Assembly (NCBI GenBank): GCA_046294735.1
Contig: JBKBKB010000007.1
Span: 1 to 64,000 of the forward strand
Direction: 5' to 3'
Origin: 34-65-8 sp046294735
GTDB taxonomy: Bacteria; Pseudomonadota; Alphaproteobacteria; Sphingomonadales; Sphingomonadaceae
Length of the DNA stretch: 64,000 nt
Shown: one piece after another, positions 1-7,482 of the stretch
Numbering within the stretch: position 1 is the stretch's first letter
Layout of the letters: each line of letters starts with the position of its first letter
Made by a program: the position numbers and the translations under genes
Notes under the pieces: model-generated
Seen by the model: the letters and a program-made list of their open reading frames with translations, nothing else
Told to the model about the DNA's origin: nothing
Database searches by the model: none

Positions 1-1
1 G

Positions 2-631
2 AAGGCCGTGGGTGCCCCGGTTGCGGCGGAGGACTGCCAGCCCAACGCGCTGCTGATGTTCGCCAAGGACGGGCCGAGCGCGATCGATGAACTTCGCGTA
101 GATCAGGCCTGGCTGTTTGCTCGTGTACCGCCGAGCAAGATCAGGGAAATGGCCGGACCGGGCGAGATGACGTACGCCTGGAACACTACTGAATTACGTG
201 GAGTAGACGGGAAGCCGCTGCGCATCGTTGAGGTCGAGGTTGGGATCCCCCCAACCAAGCGCGAAGTCATCTTGAACGAACAGTTCCAGACCGGTCGCCT
301 CAACCCGCCGATCCGGATGGACGTGATGGGCGCGGCGGTGCTGATCGATCTCGACCATGTCGGAGGCAAGACATTGGAGCAGCTCGCTGCCTATGCTACC
401 GTCCGTCTGCTTGCCACCGTACGTGACCGCAAGGCGGATGAAGTGAGCGCGGTCCCCAGTGTGCTTTCACTGTTTACCCAACCGGAACATGCGCCTGCGG
501 GCCTCACGCGCTTCGACCTCAGCCTCCTGCGCGCGTTCTACGCGATGCGCCCCAACGAACGCTCCTCCGCTATCCTCGATACCACTGCCCGATATTATCT
601 GTCGGACAAGGTGGAAGTGACGGACAATTGA
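2..631 (+). CDS. hypothetical protein, 3' part (N-terminus outside window)
   Basis: The frame is already open at the first bases of the window and ends at TGA, so the true start lies upstream; 209 residues are visible. I do not recognise the family. The visible part is a mixed alpha/beta globular protein with a hydrophobic strand containing VLIDLDHVGG in the middle and a C-terminal segment LTRFDLSLLRAFY. That segment vaguely recalls the end of DUF2927-type secreted proteins, but this is a weak impression. A signal peptide cannot be judged. The gene is convergent with the rplS operon and separated from it by a dyad-rich gap. Confidence 0.7.
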   Translation, partial: KAVGAPVAAEDCQPNALLMFAKDGPSAIDELRVDQAWLFARVPPSKIREMAGPGEMTYAWNTTELRGVDGKPLRIVEVEVGIPPTKREVILNEQFQTGRLNPPIRMDVMGAAVLIDLDHVGGKTLEQLAAYATVRLLATVRDRKADEVSAVPSVLSLFTQPEHAPAGLTRFDLSLLRAFYAMRPNERSSAILDTTARYYLSDKVEVTDN

Positions 632-724
632 ATTTGCCTGCCGCGTCCAACTGCCGCGCCAGCGCGACCACCCGCATGGTTAAATCCGCCCTAACCCAGC
701 GGCTTTAGAAAGTCCTAACGCGGC

Positions 725-826
725 GGTTACATACCGGTAACCGGTCCCCGGGTTGGTCTCTGCCGGAACCGGTACCCCCACCTGGTACAGAGACCCAACA
801 AAAACTGGTCCCGTCCCATTGACCAG
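725..826. other. cluster of three inverted repeats, possible structured RNA
   Basis: The gap between the first gene and rplS holds three successive dyads. GGTTAC (725-730) pairs with GTAACC (737-742). GTTGGTCTCTG (752-762) pairs with CAGAGACCCAAC (788-799) with one bulged base, and encloses a smaller GTACC/GGTAC hairpin. CTGGTC (805-810) pairs with GACCAG (821-826). None is followed by a clear T-tract. They could fold in RNA from either strand or be protein-binding dyads. No coding sequence is supported here. The function is unknown. Confidence 0.4.
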
Positions 827-833
827 GCAAGCA

Positions 834-873
834 CAAAAGGGCGGCCTCGCAAGTCCGGCGGGGCCGCCCTTCC
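834..873 (-). terminator. intrinsic terminator of the rplS operon
   Basis: Read on the minus strand, a GGGCGGCC arm, a loop of about 15 nt and a GGCCGCCC arm are followed by TTTT. It lies 26 nt beyond the rplS stop, where the ffh-rpsP-rimM-trmD-rplS transcript should end. Confidence 0.8.
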
Positions 874-899
874 CGTTAATCTCACCTGCAAGCTGGCAA

Positions 900-1268
900 T
901 CAGCCTTCGTTGCGAACCTCGCGCCGTTCGGCGATGCGGGCGCGCTTGCCGGTGCGGCCGCGCAGATAATAGAGCTTTGCCCGGCGCACTACGCCGCGGC
1001 GGACCACCGTGATGCTCTCGACGATCGGGGCGTAGAGCGGGAACACGCGTTCCACGCCTTCGCCAAAGCTCATCTTGCGCACGGTGAAGTTGGAACCCAT
1101 GCCGCGGTTCGAACGCGCGATCACCACGCCTTCGAAGTTCTGCACACGCTCACGGTTGCCTTCCTTGACTTTGACGCCAACACGCACGGTGTCGCCGGCA
1201 CGGAATTCGGGGATGTCCTTGCCGGACTTGGCAATTTCTTCGGCTTCAATCTGCTGGATCAGGTTCAC
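900..1268 (-). CDS. rplS: 50S ribosomal protein bL19
   Basis: bL19 is a large-subunit protein at the interface with the 30S subunit. The 122 residues match the usual length. Recognition rests on the N-terminal MNLIQQIE start, the central GDTVRVGVKVKEG segment, RVFPLYAP, and the basic C-terminal block RRAKLYYLRGRTGKRARI. The ATG overlaps the trmD stop by 4 nt, so translation is probably coupled. It is the last gene of the transcript and is followed by an intrinsic terminator. The rpsP-rimM-trmD-rplS order is the classic bacterial one. Confidence 0.97.
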   Translation of the reverse strand: MNLIQQIEAEEIAKSGKDIPEFRAGDTVRVGVKVKEGNRERVQNFEGVVIARSNRGMGSNFTVRKMSFGEGVERVFPLYAPIVESITVVRRGVVRRAKLYYLRGRTGKRARIAERREVRNEG

Positions 1269-2008
1269 TGGTCCGGTTCCTTGTTTTTTCGCCGCGCGCC
1301 AGAGGCAGGCTGGACCCGAGCGCCCTCATAGCGCTCCCACAAGTCCGGCCTGCGTGACCGAGTGTCTTCCTCGCTGCGCAGCTTGCGCCAGGCAGCGATC
1401 TTCCCATGATCCCCCGATCGCAGCACTTCGGGGATCGTGCGCCCTTCCCATTGCTGAGGTCGGGTGTAGTGGGGGTATTCGAGCAGGCTTTGTTCAAAGC
1501 TCTCATCATCCCCGCTGGAAGCCGCGCCCATTACGCCGGGAAGCAGCCGAATGCAAGCATCGAGTAAGGTCAGCGCCGCCATCTCGCCGCCGGACAGAAC
1601 GATGTCGGCAAGGCTCACCTGTTCGATCTCGGGCCGGGCTTCGAACAGGCGCTCGTCAAACCCCTCGAACCGCCCGCACAGGATGACCACGCCGGGGCCA
1701 GCCGCGAGTTCGCGGATGCGCGCTTGCGTGATGGGTTTCCCGCGCGGGGTCATGGCGAGGAAGGGGCGACCAGTGCCAGCCGTGCTATCGATCGCCCGCG
1801 CCAGCACATCGCACCTGAGCACCATCCCCGCCCCGCCCCCGGCCGGCGTGTCGTCGACGGTGCGGTGCCTGTCGGTGGCAAAATCGCGGATCTGGACTGT
1901 GTCGCAAGTCCAGTCCCCCCGCTCCAGCGCCCGTCCGGCAAGCGACACACCCAGCGGCCCGGGAAACATCTCCGGGTAAAGCGTGAGGATGGTGGCGGCA
2001 AAGGTCAT
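1265..2008 (-). CDS. trmD: tRNA (guanine-N1-)-methyltransferase TrmD
   Basis: This SPOUT-fold enzyme transfers a methyl group from S-adenosylmethionine to G37 next to the anticodon of tRNAs reading CUN, CCN and CGG, which prevents +1 frameshifting. The 247 residues are typical. Visible marks are the N-terminal ILTLYPEMFPGPLG, the VILCGRFEGFDERL segment and the trefoil-knot segment LADIVLSGGEMAAL, where most relatives have GDYVLSGGE. The start codon overlaps the rimM stop by 4 nt and the stop overlaps the rplS start, so three genes are chained by overlaps. Confidence 0.97.
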   Translation of the reverse strand: MTFAATILTLYPEMFPGPLGVSLAGRALERGDWTCDTVQIRDFATDRHRTVDDTPAGGGAGMVLRCDVLARAIDSTAGTGRPFLAMTPRGKPITQARIRELAAGPGVVILCGRFEGFDERLFEARPEIEQVSLADIVLSGGEMAALTLLDACIRLLPGVMGAASSGDDESFEQSLLEYPHYTRPQQWEGRTIPEVLRSGDHGKIAAWRKLRSEEDTRSRRPDLWERYEGARVQPASGARRKNKEPDQ

Positions 2009-2505
2009 TGCCCCGCGAAGTCCGACGCAACCACCAGTCGCTCGTCATCCCATCCGGGCACCGCATCGAGGGTGAGCGGGACCATGAAGCGCTTGCCGTC
2101 GGGTCGCTCGATTTCGATGATGTCGGTCGCGCCGAAGTTCTCGACCGCGCAGACGGTGCCGAGCGGTTCGCCTGCATCGCTGACCGCGGGCAGGCCGAGC
2201 AGGTCGGAATGGTAGAACTCGCCCTCGTCCAGCGGCGGCAGGGCAGATCGGGGCACGGTCAGCACAGTGCCGCGCAGGGCCTCGGCGGCGTTGCGGTCAC
2301 CCACGCCTTCAAACCGGGCGACAGCGCCGCCCTTGTTGTCTGACCGGGCCTTGACCAGCCGCAGCGTGCCCGCTTTGCCGCCAGTAGTGAAGCTGGCACA
2401 GCGCGAGAGGGTGTCGAGGCTCTCGCTGAACAATTTCAGACGGACTTCGCCCGCCACGCCATGCGCGCCGATGATGGCTGCGAGCGTGACGGGCTTGTCT
2501 GACAT
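2005..2505 (-). CDS. rimM: 16S rRNA processing protein RimM
   Basis: RimM is an assembly factor that helps mature the 30S head domain, binding ribosomal protein S19. The 166 residues show the usual two-domain layout: an N-terminal beta-barrel beginning VTLAAIIGAHGVAGEVRLKLF and a C-terminal PRC-barrel with FYHSDLLGLPAV and the terminal MVPLTLDAVPGWDD. It sits between rpsP (8-nt gap) and trmD (4-nt overlap), as in most bacteria. The ATG start is consistent with family length. Confidence 0.95.
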   Translation of the reverse strand: MSDKPVTLAAIIGAHGVAGEVRLKLFSESLDTLSRCASFTTGGKAGTLRLVKARSDNKGGAVARFEGVGDRNAAEALRGTVLTVPRSALPPLDEGEFYHSDLLGLPAVSDAGEPLGTVCAVENFGATDIIEIERPDGKRFMVPLTLDAVPGWDDERLVVASDFAGQ

Positions 2506-2513
2506 GGGCGCGA

Positions 2514-3023
2514 TTACTCGGCCTTTTCGGCAGCGACTTCCGTCGGGGCTGCATCAGCGGCGGGCGCTTCTTCAGCAGGTGCTTCCTCAGCCGGAGCAGC
2601 TTCCTCAGCCGGGGCAGCTTCTTCAGCCGGAGCAGCAGCAGCGGCCTTTGCTTCTTCCTCGGCAGCCTTGGCGGCTTCTTCGGCTTCAGCGATCTTGGCC
2701 GCCTTTTCCTCGGCGCGGTCCTTGGCGGCCTGGCCCGGTTCACCCTTCTTCGGGTTGTTGCGCGCGGCCCGCTCGAGAATGCCGGCGGCATCGAGGAAGC
2801 GCAGCACGCGGTCAGTCGGCTGGGCACCGACGCCGATCCAGTAGCGCGCGCGGTCTTCGTTCAGCTTGACGCGCTCGCCCGAATCCTTCGGCAACATCGG
2901 ATTGTAGGTGCCGATCTGTTCGAGATACTTGCCGTCACGCGCGCTGCGCGAGTCCGACACGACGATCCGGTAATAGGGGCGCTTCTTCGCACCACCGCGC
3001 GAGAGACGGATTGCAACTGCCAT
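2514..3023 (-). CDS. rpsP: 30S ribosomal protein bS16 with long acidic/alanine-rich C-terminal tail
   Basis: bS16 is a small-subunit protein needed for 30S assembly. The first 80 or so residues are a canonical S16: AVAIRLSRGGAKKRPYYRIV, then YLEQIGTYNPM and a WIGVGAQPTDRV segment. The protein is 169 residues long, about twice the usual 80-90. The extra C-terminus is made almost only of A, E, K and P, with imperfect EEAAPAEEA-type repeats. Extensions of this kind are known in alphaproteobacteria, but this one is long. The tail is probably unstructured or a charged helix. The gene follows ffh by 32 nt. Confidence 0.95.
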   Translation of the reverse strand: MAVAIRLSRGGAKKRPYYRIVVSDSRSARDGKYLEQIGTYNPMLPKDSGERVKLNEDRARYWIGVGAQPTDRVLRFLDAAGILERAARNNPKKGEPGQAAKDRAEEKAAKIAEAEEAAKAAEEEAKAAAAAPAEEAAPAEEAAPAEEAPAEEAPAADAAPTEVAAEKAE

Positions 3024-3055
3024 TGTGTGTTACCTTTCGAGTGTAAGTTGTTGAA

Positions 3056-4525
3056 TCATTTTTTCTTGAGGAGGTCCTGAAGATCGGGCGGCAAGGTGGT
3101 GGGATCCACACCTGCGCCCTGGCCCAGGCCCGGTAGCCCGCTGCCCCTCGGCCCGCCAAGGCCGGGCATGGCGGCGCCCATACCGCTTTTGCCGAACAGC
3201 GCACCAAGGCCTTTGAGCCCACCCATCTTCCTGATCTGCTTCATCGCGCGGGACATTTCTTGGTGCATCTTGAGCACCTTGTTGACGTCCTGAACCTGAG
3301 TGCCACTGCCCGCCGCGACGCGCTTCTTGCGCTTGGCGTTGAGCAGTTCGGGGCGCTGGCGTTCCTTGACCGTCATCGAGCCGATGATCGCGTCCATGTG
3401 GACCAGCACCTTGTCGTCCATGCCGCTAGCGGCCATCGCCGCCTTGGCCTTCTTCATGCCCGGCATCATGCCCGCAAGCATCCCGAGGCCGCCCATCTGC
3501 TGCATCTGCCGCAGCTGCATCCGCAGGTCCTCAAGGTCGAACTGCCCCTTGGCCATCTTGCGGGCAAGCGCTTCGGCGTCTTCTTCCTTGATCGTCGCCG
3601 CGGCCTTTTCGACGAGGCTGACGACATCGCCCATGCCCAGAATCCGCTCGGCCACGCGGCGCGGGTGGAATACCTCGATCGCATCGAGCTTTTCACCGGT
3701 GCCCGCAAACTTGATCGGCTTGCCGGTGACATAACGCATCGACAGCGCCGCGCCGCCGCGCGCATCACCGTCCATCCGGGTCAGGACAACGCCGGTCAGC
3801 GGCACCTCGTCGGTGAAGCTCTTGGCCACGTTGACCGCATCCTGCCCAGTCAGCGAATCGACAACCAGCAGCACTTCGACCGGGGCCGAAACCCCGGCCA
3901 CGGCCTTCATTTCGGCCATCAGCGCTTCGTCGACGTGCAGACGGCCGGCGGTATCGAGCAGCAGCACGTCGAAGGCTTGCAGGCGGGCGGATTCCATCGC
4001 CCGCCGCGCAATCTCGACCGGCTGCTGGCCGGCCACGATCGGCAGGGTGGCAACGCTGGTCTGCTGCCCCAGCACCGCCAACTGCTCCTGCGCCGCCGGA
4101 CGATTGACGTCGAGCGAGGCCATCAGGGCCTTCTTGCCGTGTTTTTCCTTGATCAGTTTGGCGAGCTTGGCGGTGGTGGTGGTCTTGCCCGAACCCTGCA
4201 GACCGACCATCATGATCACCACCGGCGGCTTCGCATCGATCAGCAGGCCTTCCTGCTGCTCGCCGCCCAGCATCTCGACCAGTTCGTCGTTGACGATCTT
4301 GACGACCTGCTGGCCCGGCGTGACTGACTTAAGCACTTCGGCGCCGATCGCCTTTTCGGTCACCGCATCGATGAAGCGGCGGACGACCGGCAGGGCCACA
4401 TCGGCTTCGAGCAGAGCCACGCGCACTTCGCGCATGGCATCGCGCACATCCTGCTCGCTGAGCGCACCGCGCCCGCGCAGCTTGTCAAAGACGCTGCCAA
4501 GGCGGTCTGACAGGCTGTCGAACAT
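3056..4525 (-). CDS. ffh: signal recognition particle protein Ffh
   Basis: Ffh is the GTPase of the bacterial signal recognition particle. It binds 4.5S RNA and signal sequences of inner-membrane proteins and docks with FtsY. The N domain is followed by the G domain with GLQGSGKTTT (G1), DTAGRLHVD (G3) and TRMDGDARGG (G4), then the methionine-rich M domain with MQQMGGLGMLAGMMPGM. The tail is Gly/Pro rich. I chose the ATG giving MFDSLSDRLG (489 residues); a longer frame would add 13 unrelated residues. It is the first gene of the ffh-rpsP-rimM-trmD-rplS set. Confidence 0.97.
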   Translation of the reverse strand: MFDSLSDRLGSVFDKLRGRGALSEQDVRDAMREVRVALLEADVALPVVRRFIDAVTEKAIGAEVLKSVTPGQQVVKIVNDELVEMLGGEQQEGLLIDAKPPVVIMMVGLQGSGKTTTTAKLAKLIKEKHGKKALMASLDVNRPAAQEQLAVLGQQTSVATLPIVAGQQPVEIARRAMESARLQAFDVLLLDTAGRLHVDEALMAEMKAVAGVSAPVEVLLVVDSLTGQDAVNVAKSFTDEVPLTGVVLTRMDGDARGGAALSMRYVTGKPIKFAGTGEKLDAIEVFHPRRVAERILGMGDVVSLVEKAAATIKEEDAEALARKMAKGQFDLEDLRMQLRQMQQMGGLGMLAGMMPGMKKAKAAMAASGMDDKVLVHMDAIIGSMTVKERQRPELLNAKRKKRVAAGSGTQVQDVNKVLKMHQEMSRAMKQIRKMGGLKGLGALFGKSGMGAAMPGLGGPRGSGLPGLGQGAGVDPTTLPPDLQDLLKKK

Positions 4526-4634
4526 AGGCTCGGTTACTCCATCTGCCGCCCGGGTGACGGCCAAAACGCAAAAATAGCCGGCGGACGAAAACTCGTCAGC
4601 CGGCTTGCAGCTCTCACTGCAAAAATCGAGTGAC

Positions 4635-4710
4635 TGGTGGAGCCTAGCGGGATCGAACCGCTGACCTCCTGCATGCCATGCAGGCGCTCTCCCAGCTGAG
4701 CTAAGGCCCC
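4635..4710 (-). tRNA. tRNA-Ala (anticodon GGC)
   Basis: A 76-nt cloverleaf on the minus strand with CCA encoded. The acceptor arms are GGGGCCT and AGGCTCC, giving the G3:U70 wobble pair that is the identity element for alanyl-tRNA synthetase. The discriminator is A73. The anticodon loop ATGGCAT between CCTGC and GCAGG gives anticodon GGC, reading GCC. Confidence 0.97.
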
Positions 4711-4817
4711 GTTCCAGTCAGTCTATGGCATTTCCCAAAGGATAGCCACGATCACCTTGCGGCGAGGACGCGCCCTTTATGGGGAGCATCCCCGCAATGC
4801 AAGAGGGAAAAAGTCAA

Positions 4818-5138
4818 TCAAGTGTCGTCGTTGTTGCTGTCACCGCCGGTGTCGACACCCAGGTCATCATCGTCACCCAGGTCGACGTCCGTGTCGGGGC
4901 GGTTCTCTTCCTCGTCGACATCGTCCAGATCGTCATCGGCCAAATCGGCGTCAGCCTCGGCATCCTTCTTCTTTTCGAGTTCCTCGAACGGAATCGGCTG
5001 CTTCGACTTCAGCACAGGCTCGGGATGCCACTGTTCGCCGCATTCGATGCAGTTTACCGGATCCTCGTTGCCGAGATCGTAGAAGCGCGTACCGCATTTC
5101 GGGCAGGTGCGCTTGGTTCCCCATTCGGGCTTGGCCAT
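4818..5138 (-). CDS. TIGR02300 (FYDLN) acidic zinc-ribbon protein
   Basis: A 106-residue protein of the alphaproteobacterial FYDLN-acid family, of unknown function. The N-terminus has a probable zinc ribbon with Cys12, Cys15, Cys30 and Cys33 (CPKCG and CIECG) around the hallmark TRFYDLGNEDP. From about residue 55 the chain is almost all D and E, ending in a likely disordered acidic tail. The ATG for MAKPEWGTK has an AAGGA motif upstream. The frame stays open far upstream, antisense to aroA, but that extension is not credible. The gene is divergent from aroA. Confidence 0.85.
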   Translation of the reverse strand: MAKPEWGTKRTCPKCGTRFYDLGNEDPVNCIECGEQWHPEPVLKSKQPIPFEELEKKKDAEADADLADDDLDDVDEEENRPDTDVDLGDDDDLGVDTGGDSNNDDT

Positions 5139-5250
5139 CGTCAATCCTTGTCTGCTGCCCGCCGGGCCTGGCGGAGCTGAAAAATCCATGTCGCTTGATG
5201 GGTGCGAAACCGCCCTCACACAAGAGCGCGGCGCGCCTTGCCATAGGGCA

Positions 5251-6648
5251 ATGCCGCTGTCAAAAGCCGCGGCGCTCTGGCCCCATCGCACAGGAAAGTC
5301 CAGCCCCTTGGCACATCTCGCCGCTGCCCCACACCGTTTCCTGCCGCAAGGCCCAATCAAAGGGCGCCTGCGCCTGCCCGGCGACAAGTCAATCAGCCAC
5401 CGGTCGATCATGCTTGGCGCGCTCGCCGTGGGCGAGACCCGCGTCACCGGCCTGCTCGAAGGCGAAGACGTGCTGGCCACTGCCGCCGCCATGCGGGCGA
5501 TGGGCGCCACGGTCGAAAAGCATGGCGATGAATGGCATATCCATGGCGTCGGCGCAGGCGGGCTGCTCCAGCCGGAACAAGCGCTCGACATGGGCAATTC
5601 GGGCACCTCCACCCGCCTGCTGATGGGGCTGGTGGCGAGCCACGGGATCAGTGCCACCTTCATCGGCGATGCCAGCCTGTCGAAACGGCCGATGGGCCGG
5701 GTGATCGAACCGCTAAGCCTGATGGGGGCAAGCGTCGAGGCGAGCCCGGGCGGGCGATTGCCGCTGATGGTGCGTGGCGCCCACCCCGCAGTGCCAATCG
5801 AATACCGCCTGCCGGTCGCCAGTGCCCAGGTAAAGAGCGCCATCCTGCTGGCCGCGCTCAACACGCCAGGCGTGACCACCGTGATCGAACCGGTCCCGAC
5901 CCGCGACCATTCTGAGCGGATGCTGCGCGGTTTCGGCGCTGATCTGGAGGTCGCGGAAGTGGTCGGCACCAACGGAATGGAACGCGTCATCCGGATTCGC
6001 GGCGAGGCCGACCTGGTTCCGCAAACCATCGAGGTGCCGGGGGATCCTTCCTCCGCCGCGTTCTTCATGGTTGCGGCTACGCTGGTCGAAGGCAGCGACC
6101 TGGTGATCGAGAACGTCGGCCTGAACCCGACCCGCGCCGGGCTGGTCGAAGTGCTGCGGCAGATGGGCGGCAACATCGAGGAATTGAACCCGCGCGAAGT
6201 CGGCGGCGAGCCGGTGGCGGACCTGCGGGTGCGCCATGCACCACTGCGCGGGATCGAGGTCGACCCGGCGCTTGCCCCGAGCATGATCGACGAGTTTCCT
6301 GTGTTGTTCGTCGCCGCCGCGCTGGCTACGGGGCGCACTGTCACGCGCGGACTGGACGAACTGCGGGTCAAGGAATCGGACCGGCTCTCGGCCATGGCCG
6401 CAGCCCTCGCCTTGGCCGGTGCCCGGGTGAAGGAAACCGCCGATGGCCTGATCATTGACGGCACCGGCGGACATCCGCTGGCCGGAACGACCACCGGTCA
6501 GGTCGCCACCCATCTCGACCACCGCATTGCGATGAGCATGGCAGTGGCTGGTCTTGTGTCTGCCGCAGGCGTCGAAGTCGACGACACCGCCCCGATCGCC
6601 ACCAGCTTTCCGAACTTCATTGCCTTGCTTGCCGGGGCAACCGCATGA
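5251..6648 (+). CDS. aroA: 3-phosphoshikimate 1-carboxyvinyltransferase (EPSP synthase)
   Basis: AroA joins phosphoenolpyruvate to shikimate 3-phosphate, the sixth step of the shikimate pathway to aromatic amino acids. Marks are LPGDKSISHRS near the N-terminus, LDMGNSGTSTRLLMG, VPGDPSSAAFF, MIDEFPVLFVAAA and RVKESDRL. The ATG at 5251 gives 465 residues, slightly longer than the usual 430-450; upstream starts would add more unlike sequence. No strong Shine-Dalgarno is visible, so the start is uncertain by a few tens of codons. The stop overlaps cmk by 4 nt. Confidence 0.95.
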   Translation: MPLSKAAALWPHRTGKSSPLAHLAAAPHRFLPQGPIKGRLRLPGDKSISHRSIMLGALAVGETRVTGLLEGEDVLATAAAMRAMGATVEKHGDEWHIHGVGAGGLLQPEQALDMGNSGTSTRLLMGLVASHGISATFIGDASLSKRPMGRVIEPLSLMGASVEASPGGRLPLMVRGAHPAVPIEYRLPVASAQVKSAILLAALNTPGVTTVIEPVPTRDHSERMLRGFGADLEVAEVVGTNGMERVIRIRGEADLVPQTIEVPGDPSSAAFFMVAATLVEGSDLVIENVGLNPTRAGLVEVLRQMGGNIEELNPREVGGEPVADLRVRHAPLRGIEVDPALAPSMIDEFPVLFVAAALATGRTVTRGLDELRVKESDRLSAMAAALALAGARVKETADGLIIDGTGGHPLAGTTTGQVATHLDHRIAMSMAVAGLVSAAGVEVDDTAPIATSFPNFIALLAGATA

Positions 6649-7265
6649 TCATCGCGGTCGACGGCCCCACTGCCTCTGGCAAGGGCACCATCGCCAAGGC
6701 GCTGGCGGACCACTTCGGCCTGCCTCATCTCGATACCGGGCTGCTCTACCGTGCGGTCGGGCGGCAGGTCCTGCTCAATGGCGGGGCAGCGGACAACCCG
6801 GAAGACGCAGCCGCGGCCTGCACATTTCCAGATAGCCTGCTGGCCGATCCCGAATTGCGGACCGAGGAAACCGGGGGGTTGGCCAGCCGCGTCTCGATCC
6901 ACCCCGCAGTGCGCCAGGCTCTGTTCGAGCGCCAGCGCGCCTTTGCCACCCAGCCCGGCGGCGCCGTGCTCGACGGGCGCGACATCGGCACCGTGATCGC
7001 GCCCGATGCCGCCGTGAAGCTGTTCATCACCGCCAGTGTCTCGGCCCGTGCCCGCCGCCGCTGGCTGGAAATGCAGGGCCGCGAACTCGACATCACGCTT
7101 GACGAAATCGAACGCGACATTGCCCGCCGCGATGCGCGTGACATGAGCCGCGCCGATGCCCCCTTGCGGGCCGCCGAGGGCGCGCTGGTGATCGACACCA
7201 CCCATTTCGGCCGCGAACAGGCCATCGAAGCCGCGATCGAGGCGGTCGAAGCAACACTCGGCTGA
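6645..7265 (+). CDS. cmk: cytidylate kinase
   Basis: Cmk phosphorylates CMP and dCMP with ATP, feeding nucleotide salvage. The 206 residues begin with the P-loop IAVDGPTASGKGTIAKALA; LDTGLLYRAVG, DGRDIGTVIAPDA and the Arg-rich lid RDARDMSRADAPL follow, all typical of the family. The ATG overlaps the aroA stop by 4 nt. The aroA-cmk-rpsA order is widely conserved in proteobacteria. Confidence 0.96.
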   Translation: MIIAVDGPTASGKGTIAKALADHFGLPHLDTGLLYRAVGRQVLLNGGAADNPEDAAAACTFPDSLLADPELRTEETGGLASRVSIHPAVRQALFERQRAFATQPGGAVLDGRDIGTVIAPDAAVKLFITASVSARARRRWLEMQGRELDITLDEIERDIARRDARDMSRADAPLRAAEGALVIDTTHFGREQAIEAAIEAVEATLG

Positions 7266-7352
7266 TCGCCCGCCCGGCCCCATTTTCCTTGCTTTCCCGC
7301 TTGCCTTCGCCTAGGCGCGCGGCGTTCTCGTGCATCCTTGGATAAGCGGAAC

Positions 7353-7475
7353 CTTCGCGGTGGCATCCGGCCTCGCGAAGCAGTCGGCCCTCTTGCCCCG
7401 TTAGCCCCGCAATCGTGCGGGAGGCGGAATAAGACCCCGGTAGAACCGGTGGCCGGTAGCAAATGTGAAGGAACC
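7353..7475 (+). promoter_or_regulatory. structured 5' leader of rpsA (candidate)
   Basis: The 217-nt gap before rpsA holds three perfect short dyads in order: CTTCGCG (7353-7359) with CGCGAAG (7374-7380), CCCGCA (7406-7411) with TGCGGG (7416-7421), and CCGG (7437-7440) with CCGG (7446-7449). These are followed by an AAGGAA ribosome-binding site at 7468-7473. Ribosomal protein S1 represses its own mRNA in enterobacteria through a folded leader, so a similar role is plausible here; that is inference. Confidence 0.4.
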
Positions 7476-7482
7476 TGAACCT

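Noticed and set aside
2514..2780. Frameshift making the rpsP tail an artefact
   Set aside because: The frame stays open with a consistent A/E/P/K repeat composition and correct codon phase up to a normal stop before rimM.
3260..4327. 355-codon plus-strand frame opposite ffh
   Set aside because: His/Asp/Leu-rich shadow of the Ffh GTPase domain.
5139..6494. Minus-strand extension of the FYDLN protein
   Set aside because: It is antisense to aroA, and the family starts at MAKPEWGTK with a ribosome-binding site.
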